Translations under genes and position numbers: made by a program
In this document: positions 1-8,730 of the stretch, piece by piece
Numbering within the stretch: position 1 is the stretch's first letter
Layout: every line of letters starts with the position of its first letter
The notes under the pieces: model-generated
The model's input: only the letters and a program-made list of their open reading frames with translations
What the model was told of the DNA's origin: nothing
The model's database searches: none
Source of the DNA: Kluyvera intermedia
GTDB taxonomy: Bacteria; Pseudomonadota; Gammaproteobacteria; Enterobacterales; Enterobacteriaceae
Direction of reading: 5' to 3'
Assembly: GCF_034424175.1 (NCBI RefSeq)
Contig: NZ_CP139986.1
Span: 4,650,001-4,714,000 of the forward strand
DNA: 64,000 nt

Positions 1-1
1 G

Positions 2-1648
2 ACGTTGCCAAGCGAAAAACAGACTGACCTGCAAACTTACCTCACCGCCAGCACGCCAAAACCGCTGCTGGAAGGCCAGGTGAACTACTGGGGCAATTAC
101 CCGAAATTCTTCGTCTCAATGATGAAGACCTTCTATGGCGATAAAGCCACGGCTGAAAACAGCTGGGGCTTTGACTGGTTGCCGAAGTGGGATAAAGGGT
201 ACGACGTGCTGCAGTACTTCGAGATGATGAAAGAGGGCCAGGTCAACGGTTATCTCTGCCAGGGCTTTAACCCGGTTGCCTCATTCCCGAACAAAAACAA
301 AACGGTCGCAGCGCTTTCGAAACTGAAATACCTGGTGACCATCGACCCACTCAACACCGAAACGTCGACGTTCTGGCAGAACCACGGTGAGTCTAACGAT
401 GTTGATCCGTCGAAAATCCAGACCGAAGTGTTCCGTCTGCCATCCACCTGTTTCGCCGAAGAGAACGGTTCTATCGTTAACTCCGGTCGCTGGTTGCAGT
501 GGCACTGGAAAGGCGCTGACGGCCCAGGGGAGGCGGTAACCGACGGCCAAATTCTCGCCGGTATCTTCTTACGCCTGCGTAAAATGTACGCTGAAGAAGG
601 CGGCCCGGCACCTGAGCAGGTGCTGAACATGAGCTGGAACTACTCAACGCCGGAAGAACCTGCGTCTGAGGAAGTGGCGATGGAAAACAACGGTAAAGCG
701 CTGGCCGATATTATCGACCCAGCCACCGGAGCGGTCATCGTCAAGAAAGGCCAGCAGCTCAGTTCGTTTGCTCAATTGCGTGATGACGGCACCACCGCCA
801 GCGGCTGCTGGATCTTTGCCGGTAGCTGGACGCCTGACGGTAACCAGATGGCGCGTCGCGATAACGCCGACCCATCCGGCCTTGGCAACACGCTGGGCTG
901 GGCCTGGGCTTGGCCGCTGAACCGCCGCATTCTGTATAACCGCGCTTCCGCAGACCCACAGGGCAAACCGTGGGATCCAAAACGCCAGCTCCTGAAATGG
1001 GACGGCGCGAAGTGGGGCGGTGTCGATATCCCGGACTACAGTGCCGCCGCACCAGGCAGCAACGTCGGGCCGTTTATCATGCAGCCGGAAGGGATGGGAC
1101 GCCTGTTCGCCCTTGATAAGATGGCGGAAGGTCCGTTCCCGGAACACTACGAGCCGTTTGAAACACCGCTGGGGACCAACCCACTGCACCCGAACGTGAT
1201 CTCCAACCCTGCCGCCCGTATCTTTAAAGGCGACAAGGAAGCGTTAGGTACAGCGGATAAGTTCCCGTACGTCGGCACCACCTATCGTCTGACCGAGCAC
1301 TTCCACTACTGGACCAAGCATGCGTTGCTTAACGCTATCGCTCAGCCGGAACAGTTTGTAGAGATTGGCGAAAAACTGGCGAATAAGCTGGGTATTGCCC
1401 ATGGCGATACCGTTAAAGTCTCCTCCAACCGTGGCTATATTAAAGCCAAAGCGGTGGTGACCAAGCGTATTCGCACGTTGAAGGCAGACGGTAAGGATAT
1501 CGATACCATCGGTATTCCGATCCACTGGGGCTATGAAGGTGTGGCGAAGAAAGGGTTTATTGCCAATACCCTGACACCGTCCGTCGGTGATGCAAACTCG
1601 CAGACGCCGGAGTTTAAGTCCTTCCTCGTGAACGTGGAAAAGGTGTAA
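2..1648 (+). CDS. fdoG: Formate dehydrogenase-O major subunit, 3' part (cut by window edge)
   Basis: C-terminal ~548 residues of the catalytic alpha subunit of the aerobic respiratory formate dehydrogenase (full length about 1016 residues). It oxidises formate to CO2 in the periplasm using Mo-bis-MGD, selenocysteine and one 4Fe-4S cluster. The Sec codon and Fe-S motif lie upstream of the window, so they cannot be checked. The visible part is the molybdopterin-binding region, including GYLCQGFNP near the left end, and the C-terminal dinucleotide-binding domain with GDTVKVSSNRG. Strong identity with E. coli FdoG is recognised by eye; the paralogue FdnG is excluded mainly by the downstream fdhE. 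It is first in an operon with fdoH 12 nt downstream. No internal stop or frameshift is visible. Confidence 0.96.
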   Translation, partial: TLPSEKQTDLQTYLTASTPKPLLEGQVNYWGNYPKFFVSMMKTFYGDKATAENSWGFDWLPKWDKGYDVLQYFEMMKEGQVNGYLCQGFNPVASFPNKNKTVAALSKLKYLVTIDPLNTETSTFWQNHGESNDVDPSKIQTEVFRLPSTCFAEENGSIVNSGRWLQWHWKGADGPGEAVTDGQILAGIFLRLRKMYAEEGGPAPEQVLNMSWNYSTPEEPASEEVAMENNGKALADIIDPATGAVIVKKGQQLSSFAQLRDDGTTASGCWIFAGSWTPDGNQMARRDNADPSGLGNTLGWAWAWPLNRRILYNRASADPQGKPWDPKRQLLKWDGAKWGGVDIPDYSAAAPGSNVGPFIMQPEGMGRLFALDKMAEGPFPEHYEPFETPLGTNPLHPNVISNPAARIFKGDKEALGTADKFPYVGTTYRLTEHFHYWTKHALLNAIAQPEQFVEIGEKLANKLGIAHGDTVKVSSNRGYIKAKAVVTKRIRTLKADGKDIDTIGIPIHWGYEGVAKKGFIANTLTPSVGDANSQTPEFKSFLVNVEKV

Positions 1649-1660
1649 CGGAGACGACCT

Positions 1661-2563
1661 ATGGCTTATCAATCACAAGATATTATTCGTCGTTCCGCCA
1701 CTAACGGTTTCACTCCCGCGCCTCAGGCGCGGGATCACCAGGAAGAGGTGGCGAAGCTCATCGACGTCACCACCTGTATTGGCTGTAAAGCCTGTCAGGT
1801 GGCGTGTTCAGAGTGGAACGATATCCGCGATGAAATCGGCAGCAACGTTGGGGTGTACGACAACCCCGCCGATCTGACCGCCAAATCCTGGACGGTGATG
1901 CGCTTCTCGGAAGTTGAGCAAAACGACAAACTGGAGTGGCTCATCCGCAAAGATGGCTGCATGCACTGCGCCGATCCGGGCTGCCTGAAGGCATGTCCGG
2001 CTGAAGGGGCTATCATTCAGTATGCCAACGGCATTGTCGACTTCCAGTCCGAGCAGTGCATCGGCTGCGGTTACTGCATTGCAGGCTGTCCGTTCAACGT
2101 GCCTCGCCTGAACCCGGAAGACAACCGCGTCTATAAATGTACGCTGTGCGTCGACCGCGTGAATGTGGGACAGGAACCGGCTTGCGTAAAAACTTGCCCG
2201 ACCGGCGCTATCCACTTTGGCTCTAAAGAGGATATGAAAGTGCTGGCAGGCGAGCGCGTCACCGAACTGAAAACCCGCGGCTACGACAATGCAGGCTTGT
2301 ATGATCCGGCCGGTGTCGGCGGTACACACGTTATGTACGTGTTGCACCACGCCGATAAACCGAATCTGTATCACGGCCTGCCGGAGAACCCGGAAATCAG
2401 CGCCACCGTGAAGTTCTGGAAAGGTATCTGGAAACCGCTGGCCGCCGTTGGTTTTGCGGCCACGTTTGCCGCGAGTATCTTCCACTACGTCGGTGTCGGC
2501 CCGAACCGCGCGGAAGACGAAGAAGATAACCTGCATGAAGACAACGATGAGGTGCGCAAATGA
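1661..2563 (+). CDS. fdoH: Formate dehydrogenase-O iron-sulfur beta subunit
   Basis: 300 residues, the usual family length. It passes electrons from FdoG to the cytochrome b subunit through four 4Fe-4S clusters. Four cysteine groups are visible: C39/C42/C45/C49, C100/C103/C108/C112, C133/C136/C139/C143 and C160/C163/C175/C179. A single hydrophobic segment at about 258-279 anchors the C-terminus in the inner membrane, followed by an acidic tail. The start ATG follows the GGAGACG ribosome site 12 nt after fdoG. The stop overlaps the fdoI start by 4 nt (ATGA), which suggests translational coupling. Confidence 0.97.
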   Translation: MAYQSQDIIRRSATNGFTPAPQARDHQEEVAKLIDVTTCIGCKACQVACSEWNDIRDEIGSNVGVYDNPADLTAKSWTVMRFSEVEQNDKLEWLIRKDGCMHCADPGCLKACPAEGAIIQYANGIVDFQSEQCIGCGYCIAGCPFNVPRLNPEDNRVYKCTLCVDRVNVGQEPACVKTCPTGAIHFGSKEDMKVLAGERVTELKTRGYDNAGLYDPAGVGGTHVMYVLHHADKPNLYHGLPENPEISATVKFWKGIWKPLAAVGFAATFAASIFHYVGVGPNRAEDEEDNLHEDNDEVRK

Positions 2564-3195
2564 AAAAACGTGACACCATCGTGCGCTACACGGCGCCGGA
2601 ACGTATCAACCACTGGGTCACCGCCTTCTGCTTCATGCTGGCGGCGATAAGCGGGCTGGGATTTTTCTTCCCATCCTTCAACTGGTTAATGCAAATCATG
2701 GGCACACCGCAGCTGGCGCGAATTCTGCACCCGTTCGTCGGCGTCATCATGTTTGCATCGTTTATCATCATGTTTTTCCGCTATTGGCACCATAATCTAA
2801 TCAATCGGGATGATATCTTTTGGGCGAAGAATATTCGTAAGATCGTCGTCAACGAGGAAGTAGGTGACACCGGGCGTTATAACTTCGGCCAGAAATGCGT
2901 ATTCTGGGCGGCGATTATCTTCCTGGTGCTGCTGCTGGTGAGCGGTGTGATTATCTGGCGTCCGTACTTTGCGCCTGCTTTCTCAATCCCGGTGATCCGA
3001 TTTGCGTTAATGCTGCATTCATTTGCCGCAGTGGCGTTAATTGTGGTTATCATGGTGCATATTTACGCCGCCCTTTGGGTGAAAGGCACCATTACCGCGA
3101 TGGTGGAAGGATGGGTCACCAGTTCATGGGCGAAGAAACATCACCCACGCTGGTACCGTGAAGTCCGCCAGAAACAGGAAAAGTCATCTGAATGA
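2560..3195 (+). CDS. fdoI: Formate dehydrogenase-O cytochrome b556 subunit
   Basis: 211-residue integral membrane gamma subunit that holds two b haems and reduces quinone. Four membrane segments are visible at about 20-37, 55-74, 114-133 and 149-170. Candidate haem-ligand histidines H18, H57, H153 and H167 lie in or beside them, matching the known pattern of FdnI/FdoI. It overlaps fdoH upstream and fdhE downstream through ATGA junctions, so the four genes form one tightly coupled operon. Confidence 0.97.
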   Translation: MKKRDTIVRYTAPERINHWVTAFCFMLAAISGLGFFFPSFNWLMQIMGTPQLARILHPFVGVIMFASFIIMFFRYWHHNLINRDDIFWAKNIRKIVVNEEVGDTGRYNFGQKCVFWAAIIFLVLLLVSGVIIWRPYFAPAFSIPVIRFALMLHSFAAVALIVVIMVHIYAALWVKGTITAMVEGWVTSSWAKKHHPRWYREVRQKQEKSSE

Positions 3196-4121
3196 GTATT
3201 CGCATAATCCCGCAAGATGAGCTGGGTTCGAGCGAGAAACGTACGGCGGAAGTCATTCCGCCGTTGTTGTTCCCCAGACTCAAGAACCTCTACAACCGCC
3301 GTGCCGAGCGTCTGCGCGAGCTGGCTGAGAATAACCCGCTGGGTGATTACCTGCGCTTTGCAGCGCTCATCGCCCATGCTCAGGAAGTCGTGCTGTATGA
3401 CCATCCGCTGAAGATGGATCTGACCGCGCGCTTGAAAGAAGCGAATGATCAGGGCAAGCCGCCGCTGGATATTCACGTTCTGCCGCGCGATAAGCATTGG
3501 CACACCCTGCTGCAATCGATGATTGCCGAGCTGAAGCCTGAGATGAGTGGCCCGGCGCTGGCGGTTATCGAAAACTTGGAAAAAGCCTCCGAGCAAGAAC
3601 TGGAAAATATGGCGAGCGCGCTGTTTGAATCCGATTTCGCTTCGGTAAGCAGCGATAAAGCCCCGTTCATCTGGGCTGCGCTGTCGCTTTACTGGGCGCA
3701 GATGGCGAGCCTTATTCCAGGCAAAGCCCGTGCGGAATATGGCGAACAGCGCCAGTTCTGCCCGGTATGCGGTTCAATGCCGGTCTCCAGCATGGTGCAA
3801 ATCGGTTCGACTCAGGGCTTGCGTTACCTGCACTGTAATCTGTGTGAAACCGAGTGGCACGTGGTGCGCGTGAAGTGCAGCAACTGCGAACAGAGCCGCG
3901 ACCTGCATTACTGGTCGCTGGACAACGAACAGTCGGCAATTAAAGCTGAAAGCTGCGGTGACTGCGGCACTTACCTGAAGATTTTGTATCAGGAAAAAGA
4001 CCCGAAAGTCGAAGCCGTCGCGGACGACCTCGCCTCACTGGTACTCGACGCGCGGATGGAGCAGGAAGGGTTCGCCCGTAGCTCTATCAACCCGTTCTTG
4101 TTCCCGGGTGAAGGGGAGTAA
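3192..4121 (+). CDS. fdhE: Formate dehydrogenase accessory protein FdhE
   Basis: 309-residue cytoplasmic protein needed for maturation and activity of the respiratory formate dehydrogenases; it is known to bind the catalytic subunit and to carry iron in a rubredoxin-like fold. The C-terminal half shows the paired cysteine motifs CPVC, CNLC, CSNC and CGDC typical of the family. The start overlaps the fdoI stop by 4 nt. A strong intrinsic terminator follows 10 nt after the stop, so this is the last gene of the fdo operon. Confidence 0.97.
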   Translation: MSIRIIPQDELGSSEKRTAEVIPPLLFPRLKNLYNRRAERLRELAENNPLGDYLRFAALIAHAQEVVLYDHPLKMDLTARLKEANDQGKPPLDIHVLPRDKHWHTLLQSMIAELKPEMSGPALAVIENLEKASEQELENMASALFESDFASVSSDKAPFIWAALSLYWAQMASLIPGKARAEYGEQRQFCPVCGSMPVSSMVQIGSTQGLRYLHCNLCETEWHVVRVKCSNCEQSRDLHYWSLDNEQSAIKAESCGDCGTYLKILYQEKDPKVEAVADDLASLVLDARMEQEGFARSSINPFLFPGEGE

Positions 4122-4130
4122 ATCCAACCA

Positions 4131-4160
4131 ACAACCCGGTGACGCTACCGGGTTGTTTTT
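4131..4160 (+). terminator. Intrinsic terminator of fdoGHI-fdhE
   Basis: Ten-base perfect stem ACAACCCGGT / ACCGGGTTGT with a 6-nt loop, followed directly by a run of T. It lies 10 nt after the fdhE stop. Confidence 0.9.
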
Positions 4161-4360
4161 AATCACTCAAAAAACGCCTTATCCCTCTTCCACCTCTCAT
4201 TCAACATACGAAGTACAGCCCCTCCTTAACCGTCATATGTGCTTTTATACCCTTTTGCGAGTAGCTTTCCGGAATCAGACATTGTCGACATTCGCCTATT
4301 TTCATTCATCAGGAACCAGGTTATAACACTGTATAAATGAACAGTTAACAGGAGAGGAAA

Positions 4361-5278
4361 ATGGCGCTGGAAAATGGAATTGCGGAGCTCGTTGCTGAGT
4401 TTATTACGGCAGGTCGTCCCTCTTCAAGACAGCAGAATATTGATGACCGGAGGGCGGGTTATATCGCCAGTACGGTGCTTGCCGGTGAGAAAGAGATACG
4501 GGTCAAATCGGAAGATATTGTGCTCGAAGGCATGACACTTCGCGTGATATCCCCACTAAATGCGGCATATTCACTACCGTGCGTCATTTACTACCATGGC
4601 GGTTGCTTTGTTAGCGGCGGCTTTATTACACATGATAACCAACTGCGACAGTTAGCCTACCACAACGGTTGCCGGGTGATTGCCGTACAGTATCGCCTCG
4701 CGCCAGAGTACACGTTCCCAGCCGCTCATGACGATGCCGAGCAGGGGGCGAATCTGGTGCATAAATACGCCGAACAACTGGGTATCGACCGTCATCGTAT
4801 TACGCTTGCCGGGGATAGCGCAGGCGGGCATCTGGCGCTGGTGACTGCGCTACGCTTAAAAAATTCCGCACAGTGGACGCCTGCCGCATTACTCCTGATT
4901 TACCCGATGCTCGACGCTACCGCCAGTTTTGCCAGTTACCTCAGTAATGGTCAGGATTACATCATCACTCGTGACACACTGCTCTCGGGCTATGAAATGT
5001 ACCTCCAGGAGGCTGATATCCAACATCCTGAAGCGAGCCCGCTCTGGCGAGACGATTTTAGCGGTTTACCGCCGGTACATATCCTGACCGCGGAATTTGA
5101 TCCGCTACGGGATGAAGGAGAGGCATTGCAACAAAGGCTAACTCGACAGGGTGTCGCCTGTACCGGCCAGCGTTACCTCGGTGTAATACATGGGTTCTTC
5201 CAGCTTGGCGGAGTCAGTGAAACGGCGCGAGGGGCAATGCGGGACGTGGCCCGGCGAATTGCCTGGGCCAGCGAGTGA
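4361..5278 (+). CDS. Alpha/beta hydrolase, HSL/acetyl-esterase family
   Basis: 305-residue protein of the hormone-sensitive-lipase type (Abhydrolase_3, the family of E. coli Aes). The oxyanion-hole motif HGG is at 79-81 within YYHGGCFVSGG. The nucleophile elbow GDSAGG puts the serine at 153, with likely triad partners D247 (in EFDPLRDEGE) and H277 (in IHGFF). No signal peptide is visible, so it is cytoplasmic. The ribosome site AGGAGAGG sits 7 nt before the ATG. It is a single gene between the fdo terminator and convergent fabY; in E. coli K-12 this place holds yiiE/yiiF instead. The substrate is unknown; short-chain acyl esters are the family norm. Confidence 0.85.
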   Translation: MALENGIAELVAEFITAGRPSSRQQNIDDRRAGYIASTVLAGEKEIRVKSEDIVLEGMTLRVISPLNAAYSLPCVIYYHGGCFVSGGFITHDNQLRQLAYHNGCRVIAVQYRLAPEYTFPAAHDDAEQGANLVHKYAEQLGIDRHRITLAGDSAGGHLALVTALRLKNSAQWTPAALLLIYPMLDATASFASYLSNGQDYIITRDTLLSGYEMYLQEADIQHPEASPLWRDDFSGLPPVHILTAEFDPLRDEGEALQQRLTRQGVACTGQRYLGVIHGFFQLGGVSETARGAMRDVARRIAWASE

Positions 5279-5304
5279 TTGAGGGATATCTGTAGAGGCG
5301 CGCC

Positions 5305-6294
5305 CTACTCTTCCTCGTTACCGCCCTCTTCATAGGCACCAAACGGTCTGGCAGGCAGCACAATGTATGTACCTTCAAACACCACGCCAGGTGAATCATC
5401 GCCAAAGAGCTCAACCTGCATCTGGACCCGCGCTTTACGACCTCTGGCCAGACGGTCTAAATCGCCGCTCAGAGAACCTAAGTCGGCAATGGCCGTAGGC
5501 CTTCCGGTGATCGGTCTGCTGTAACGAATATGGGCATCAGCCAGGATGATCGTGCCTCCCAGATGACGCTCGCGCAGCATCAACCAGATAAGCCCCCAGC
5601 CGGTTAAGGTCGCAAGCGAGAATAGGCTCCCGGCAAACAGCGTATGGTGCGGGTTCTGATTACCGGTTTCCGGCATGGTGGTAATAAATTTTTGTCCGGT
5701 GTACTGCTGAATGCGTACACCCATTTTTTCGCTAAGCGGAATATGGTCGTACCAAGCCTGCTGTAGCTGCGCACACCAGTCACCGCGATGCAGAATGTCA
5801 TCAAGAGAGGCCACGGGCTTTATCATCAGGAAGTGGCGAACTGGGGTAGTTTGCGGCGTCGTAATCTCACCATGACTCACAAAGCCCAGCTTGGCGAAGA
5901 ATGCCATCGCGTCCTCACGTGCGCTACAGGTCACACGTTTAACCCCTTCCTGACGCGCCACGGACTCGAGGGTCATCGCAATGAGCGTCCCCAGGCCTTT
6001 ATCCTGAACATCAGGATGGACCGCCATAAAGCGGATAGAGGCTTCGCTGTCGGCGTTAATATAAAGGCGGCCGATGGCAACAAGCTTTCCCTCTTCATCA
6101 ACCACCATCTGATGATGGGCCAGCGCATCCCACGCATCGCGTTCGGAGCCTTTCGGTTGATGAAGCGGTTTACGCAGCATTTCCCAGCGGAACTGGTAAT
6201 ACTGCTCTAATTCTTCTGCCGTTTGCGGTACTCGGAGATGATACATAATGGCACTCTCTTTTGTCCCCCGCGTTCTACCGGGAAGTGGATTCAT
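5305..6294 (-). CDS. fabY: GNAT plus hotdog-domain protein YiiD (FabY/MadA type)
   Basis: 329 residues, the same length as E. coli YiiD. An N-terminal GNAT acetyltransferase domain (about 15-165, with FMAVHPDVQDKGLGT as the acetyl-CoA-binding region) is fused to a C-terminal hotdog thioesterase-like domain (about 185-320). Published work on E. coli YiiD links it to starting fatty acid synthesis, with malonyl-ACP decarboxylase activity reported; here that is by homology only. The chosen ATG gives a 4-nt overlap (ATGA) with the dtd stop and aligns with the E. coli start. In-frame upstream codons lie inside dtd and are unlikely to be used. Confidence 0.9.
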   Translation of the reverse strand: MNPLPGRTRGTKESAIMYHLRVPQTAEELEQYYQFRWEMLRKPLHQPKGSERDAWDALAHHQMVVDEEGKLVAIGRLYINADSEASIRFMAVHPDVQDKGLGTLIAMTLESVARQEGVKRVTCSAREDAMAFFAKLGFVSHGEITTPQTTPVRHFLMIKPVASLDDILHRGDWCAQLQQAWYDHIPLSEKMGVRIQQYTGQKFITTMPETGNQNPHHTLFAGSLFSLATLTGWGLIWLMLRERHLGGTIILADAHIRYSRPITGRPTAIADLGSLSGDLDRLARGRKARVQMQVELFGDDSPGVVFEGTYIVLPARPFGAYEEGGNEEE

Positions 6295-6728
6295 ACCTGC
6301 AACCAGAACGTAACCGGGCCATCGTTGACCAGCGACACCTGCATATCCGCAGCAAATCGTCCTGTTTGGGTGTTCATTTCCTGTTGGCGGCAACGCTCAA
6401 CAAAGTATTCGTAAAGCGCTTCGGCGCGGTCTGGAGCGGCCCCCTTAGAAAAGCCTGGGCGCATTCCACGTTCGGTGTCCGCAGCCAATGTAAACTGTGA
6501 TACCACCAGCACGCTGCCACCGGCCTGCTTCACGTTTAGGTTCATTTTATCGTCAGCATCGCTGAAAATTCGGTAACCCAGCACACGTTCACACAGGCGA
6601 TTAGCCTTTTGTTCGTCGTCATCTCTCTCAACCCCCAGCAGCACCAGCAGCCCTGGACCTATTTCCCCAGTCACCTCATCCGCCACGCTGACGCTGGCAC
6701 GGGTAACTCGCTGAATTAATGCAATCAT
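6291..6728 (-). CDS. dtd: D-aminoacyl-tRNA deacylase
   Basis: 145 residues, standard for DTD1. It hydrolyses D-amino acids (and glycine mischarged on tRNA-Ala) from tRNA, as a homodimer. Both family motifs are present: SQFT at 77-80, with the active-site threonine at 80, and the Gly-cis-Pro motif GPVT at 137-140 that provides chiral rejection. The gene sits 2 nt after yihY and overlaps fabY, so it is probably translated from the yihX-yihY-dtd-fabY transcript. Confidence 0.97.
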   Translation of the reverse strand: MIALIQRVTRASVSVADEVTGEIGPGLLVLLGVERDDDEQKANRLCERVLGYRIFSDADDKMNLNVKQAGGSVLVVSQFTLAADTERGMRPGFSKGAAPDRAEALYEYFVERCRQQEMNTQTGRFAADMQVSLVNDGPVTFWLQV

Positions 6729-6730
6729 GG

Positions 6731-7591
6731 TTATTCGTCTTCTTGTGGTTCTGTTTTTAATTTTCGGTATTCACCGAGAGTGACAGTTATTTCCGCACCA
6801 AGCAAGACGATACACCATGTCCAATAGACCCAGACAAACAGAATAGGAATCACCGCCAGAACGCCATAAATCAACTGATAAGACGGGAACATGGTGATAT
6901 AAAGCGCAAAACCTTTCTTTCCCGCTTCGAACAAGACAGCGGCAACAAATGCACCGGTTATCGCATCGCGATTAGGTACACGGGTAATCGGCACTACGCT
7001 GTAGAGCAACCAGAATGAGAGCCAGGAGAGCACCAGCGGAAAAATTCTCAGCACGTTATCGATAACGGTATTGAGATCGCTGGCCCAACGCAGCGAGAGC
7101 AGATAGGAACTTATTGCCAGACTGGCTCCGGCCAATATCGGCCCAAGCGTCAAAATCATCCAGTAAACCGCAAAAGAGTAAACTTTGGGTCGGGTACGCT
7201 TGCTGCGCCAGATGGTATTTAACGCGCTGTCGATGGCATACATCAGCAGCAGCGCAGTGACTATCAGCCCACATGCCCCTACTGCCGTCATTTTGCTGGA
7301 GTTAGCAACAAACTGTTCAATATAACGCTGAATCACATCCCCAGTCGCTGGGATGAAGTTGGCAAAGATAAAGTGGCGCAGTTGCACACTGACGTCAGAA
7401 AACATCGGGAAAGCCGCAAAAAGCGCGAAAATAACGGCAACCAACGGTACCAACGAGAGTAATGAGACATAGGCAAGATTCCCCGCCAACGTCGTCATAT
7501 TGTCCTCATCAATACGCTTCCAGAGCAACTTCAACCAGGCCCAAATCGGACGTATATGGTGCCTGGCTTTATGATGAACGGTTTTTAACAT
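6731..7591 (-). CDS. yihY: YihY/BrkB family inner-membrane protein (formerly misassigned as RNase BN)
   Basis: 286 residues with about six strongly hydrophobic segments; the first begins near residue 32 after a basic, cytoplasmic N-terminus, and the C-terminus is acidic. It belongs to the YihY/BrkB family. The old name rbn (tRNA-processing RNase BN) came from an early mis-mapping; RNase BN is a different gene, elaC. The true role is not established. It overlaps the end of yihX by 7 nt and is followed by dtd after 2 nt. Confidence 0.92.
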   Translation of the reverse strand: MLKTVHHKARHHIRPIWAWLKLLWKRIDEDNMTTLAGNLAYVSLLSLVPLVAVIFALFAAFPMFSDVSVQLRHFIFANFIPATGDVIQRYIEQFVANSSKMTAVGACGLIVTALLLMYAIDSALNTIWRSKRTRPKVYSFAVYWMILTLGPILAGASLAISSYLLSLRWASDLNTVIDNVLRIFPLVLSWLSFWLLYSVVPITRVPNRDAITGAFVAAVLFEAGKKGFALYITMFPSYQLIYGVLAVIPILFVWVYWTWCIVLLGAEITVTLGEYRKLKTEPQEDE

Positions 7592-8184
7592 AACAACTTC
7601 GCGAAATATTCAGGAATGGTCGCTCTGTCGGTCACCAGAATACTGGTGATCCCCAACTGGTTAGCGCCTTCTATATTCTCGGCATTATCATCGAAGAAGA
7701 CCGTCTCTTGCGCTGAAAAACCTTCCGCCTGGATAACATGTTGGTAAATACGAGCTTCAGGCTTACGCATCCCCAGTTCTTGCGACAGATAGATATGATC
7801 GGCAGCCTGCTGTATCTCCGGATACTCCTGAGGCCAGAACGTCGTGTGTAAACGGTTGGTGTTCGACAGCACCACAACCCGGTGCCCCTGCTCGCGGAGT
7901 TTTTGCATAACGGCAATCACCTCCGGGCGCAGCGCCACAAAAACAGCCTGCCAGCCATGTGAGAATTGTTCATAGCTCAGCGGCAATGCCAGTTCATGAC
8001 AAATCGCATCGGCAAAGGCCTCATCCGTTATTTCACCTCGTTCATGCTGCTGAAAAGCATCTCCCATAGTAAAACTCTGCTTTAACGAAGCCAGCGGGAC
8101 ACGGCTTAAGTCGCTCCATGTTCCTAACACACGGTTAAAGTCGATATCGACAATCACATTACCTAAATCAAAGATATAGAGCAT
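7585..8184 (-). CDS. yihX: HAD-family alpha-D-glucose-1-phosphate phosphatase YihX
   Basis: 199 residues. HAD motifs are in order: FDLGNV with the nucleophile aspartate D6, the LSNTNR threonine/serine motif, RKPEARIY with the lysine, and FFDDNAEN with the metal-binding aspartates. E. coli YihX dephosphorylates alpha-glucose-1-phosphate released from glycogen; the match is close enough to carry that over. First gene of the minus-strand group. The ribosome site AAGGAG lies just upstream of the start. Confidence 0.93.
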   Translation of the reverse strand: MLYIFDLGNVIVDIDFNRVLGTWSDLSRVPLASLKQSFTMGDAFQQHERGEITDEAFADAICHELALPLSYEQFSHGWQAVFVALRPEVIAVMQKLREQGHRVVVLSNTNRLHTTFWPQEYPEIQQAADHIYLSQELGMRKPEARIYQHVIQAEGFSAQETVFFDDNAENIEGANQLGITSILVTDRATIPEYFAKLLC

Positions 8185-8730
8185 GACCTTCTCCTTGTAA
8201 GCCGTGGATGAATAACTGTAGCGGGAAAGCCGAAGTTTGACTACTGACGACGGTCAAACCTGAGAGTTTTAGCTTATAGTGCTATTTTCTTAGCTATAAA
8301 ATATCCTAAATGACGCACATTTTTCCGATCTCAGGTAGTAAAACTCCTGGAGCATATCGAAATATATTGCATTTACGCATCGTTAATTATTTGAGGTTGG
8401 ATTTTTACCAGGAATATTCATTTAAAGTCATTCCATATCGTTATTAAAATAATAGCATGTTCCTTTTATTGACCTTGACACATTTACTTACAGGTGAAAT
8501 ATTTAAAGTGTAGCTAATGCAAAGGGATTGCTGAACATAGCGGAATATTATTTATGGGTATGTATCAACGCACAGACACCCTGATCATAATACGTAGCGA
8601 AATTAGTTTATAGACAAAGCAATTATGACTTATTTTTAATAAGACCGCTCAGTATTGATTAACATATTAGCCTACTTCAAATAAAGATTTAAATATCGTT
8701 ATGAATCAGGCCTAAAGGAAGGAGGCTATT
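8185..8730. other. AT-rich intergenic region upstream of the autotransporter
   Basis: About 546 nt with no convincing ORF or RNA gene. It is clearly more AT-rich than its surroundings, with several TATA-like runs and no obvious operator. It must contain the divergent promoters for yihX (left) and the autotransporter (right). Low GC next to a surface-protein gene is typical of acquired, H-NS-bound DNA, but that is an inference. Confidence 0.6.
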
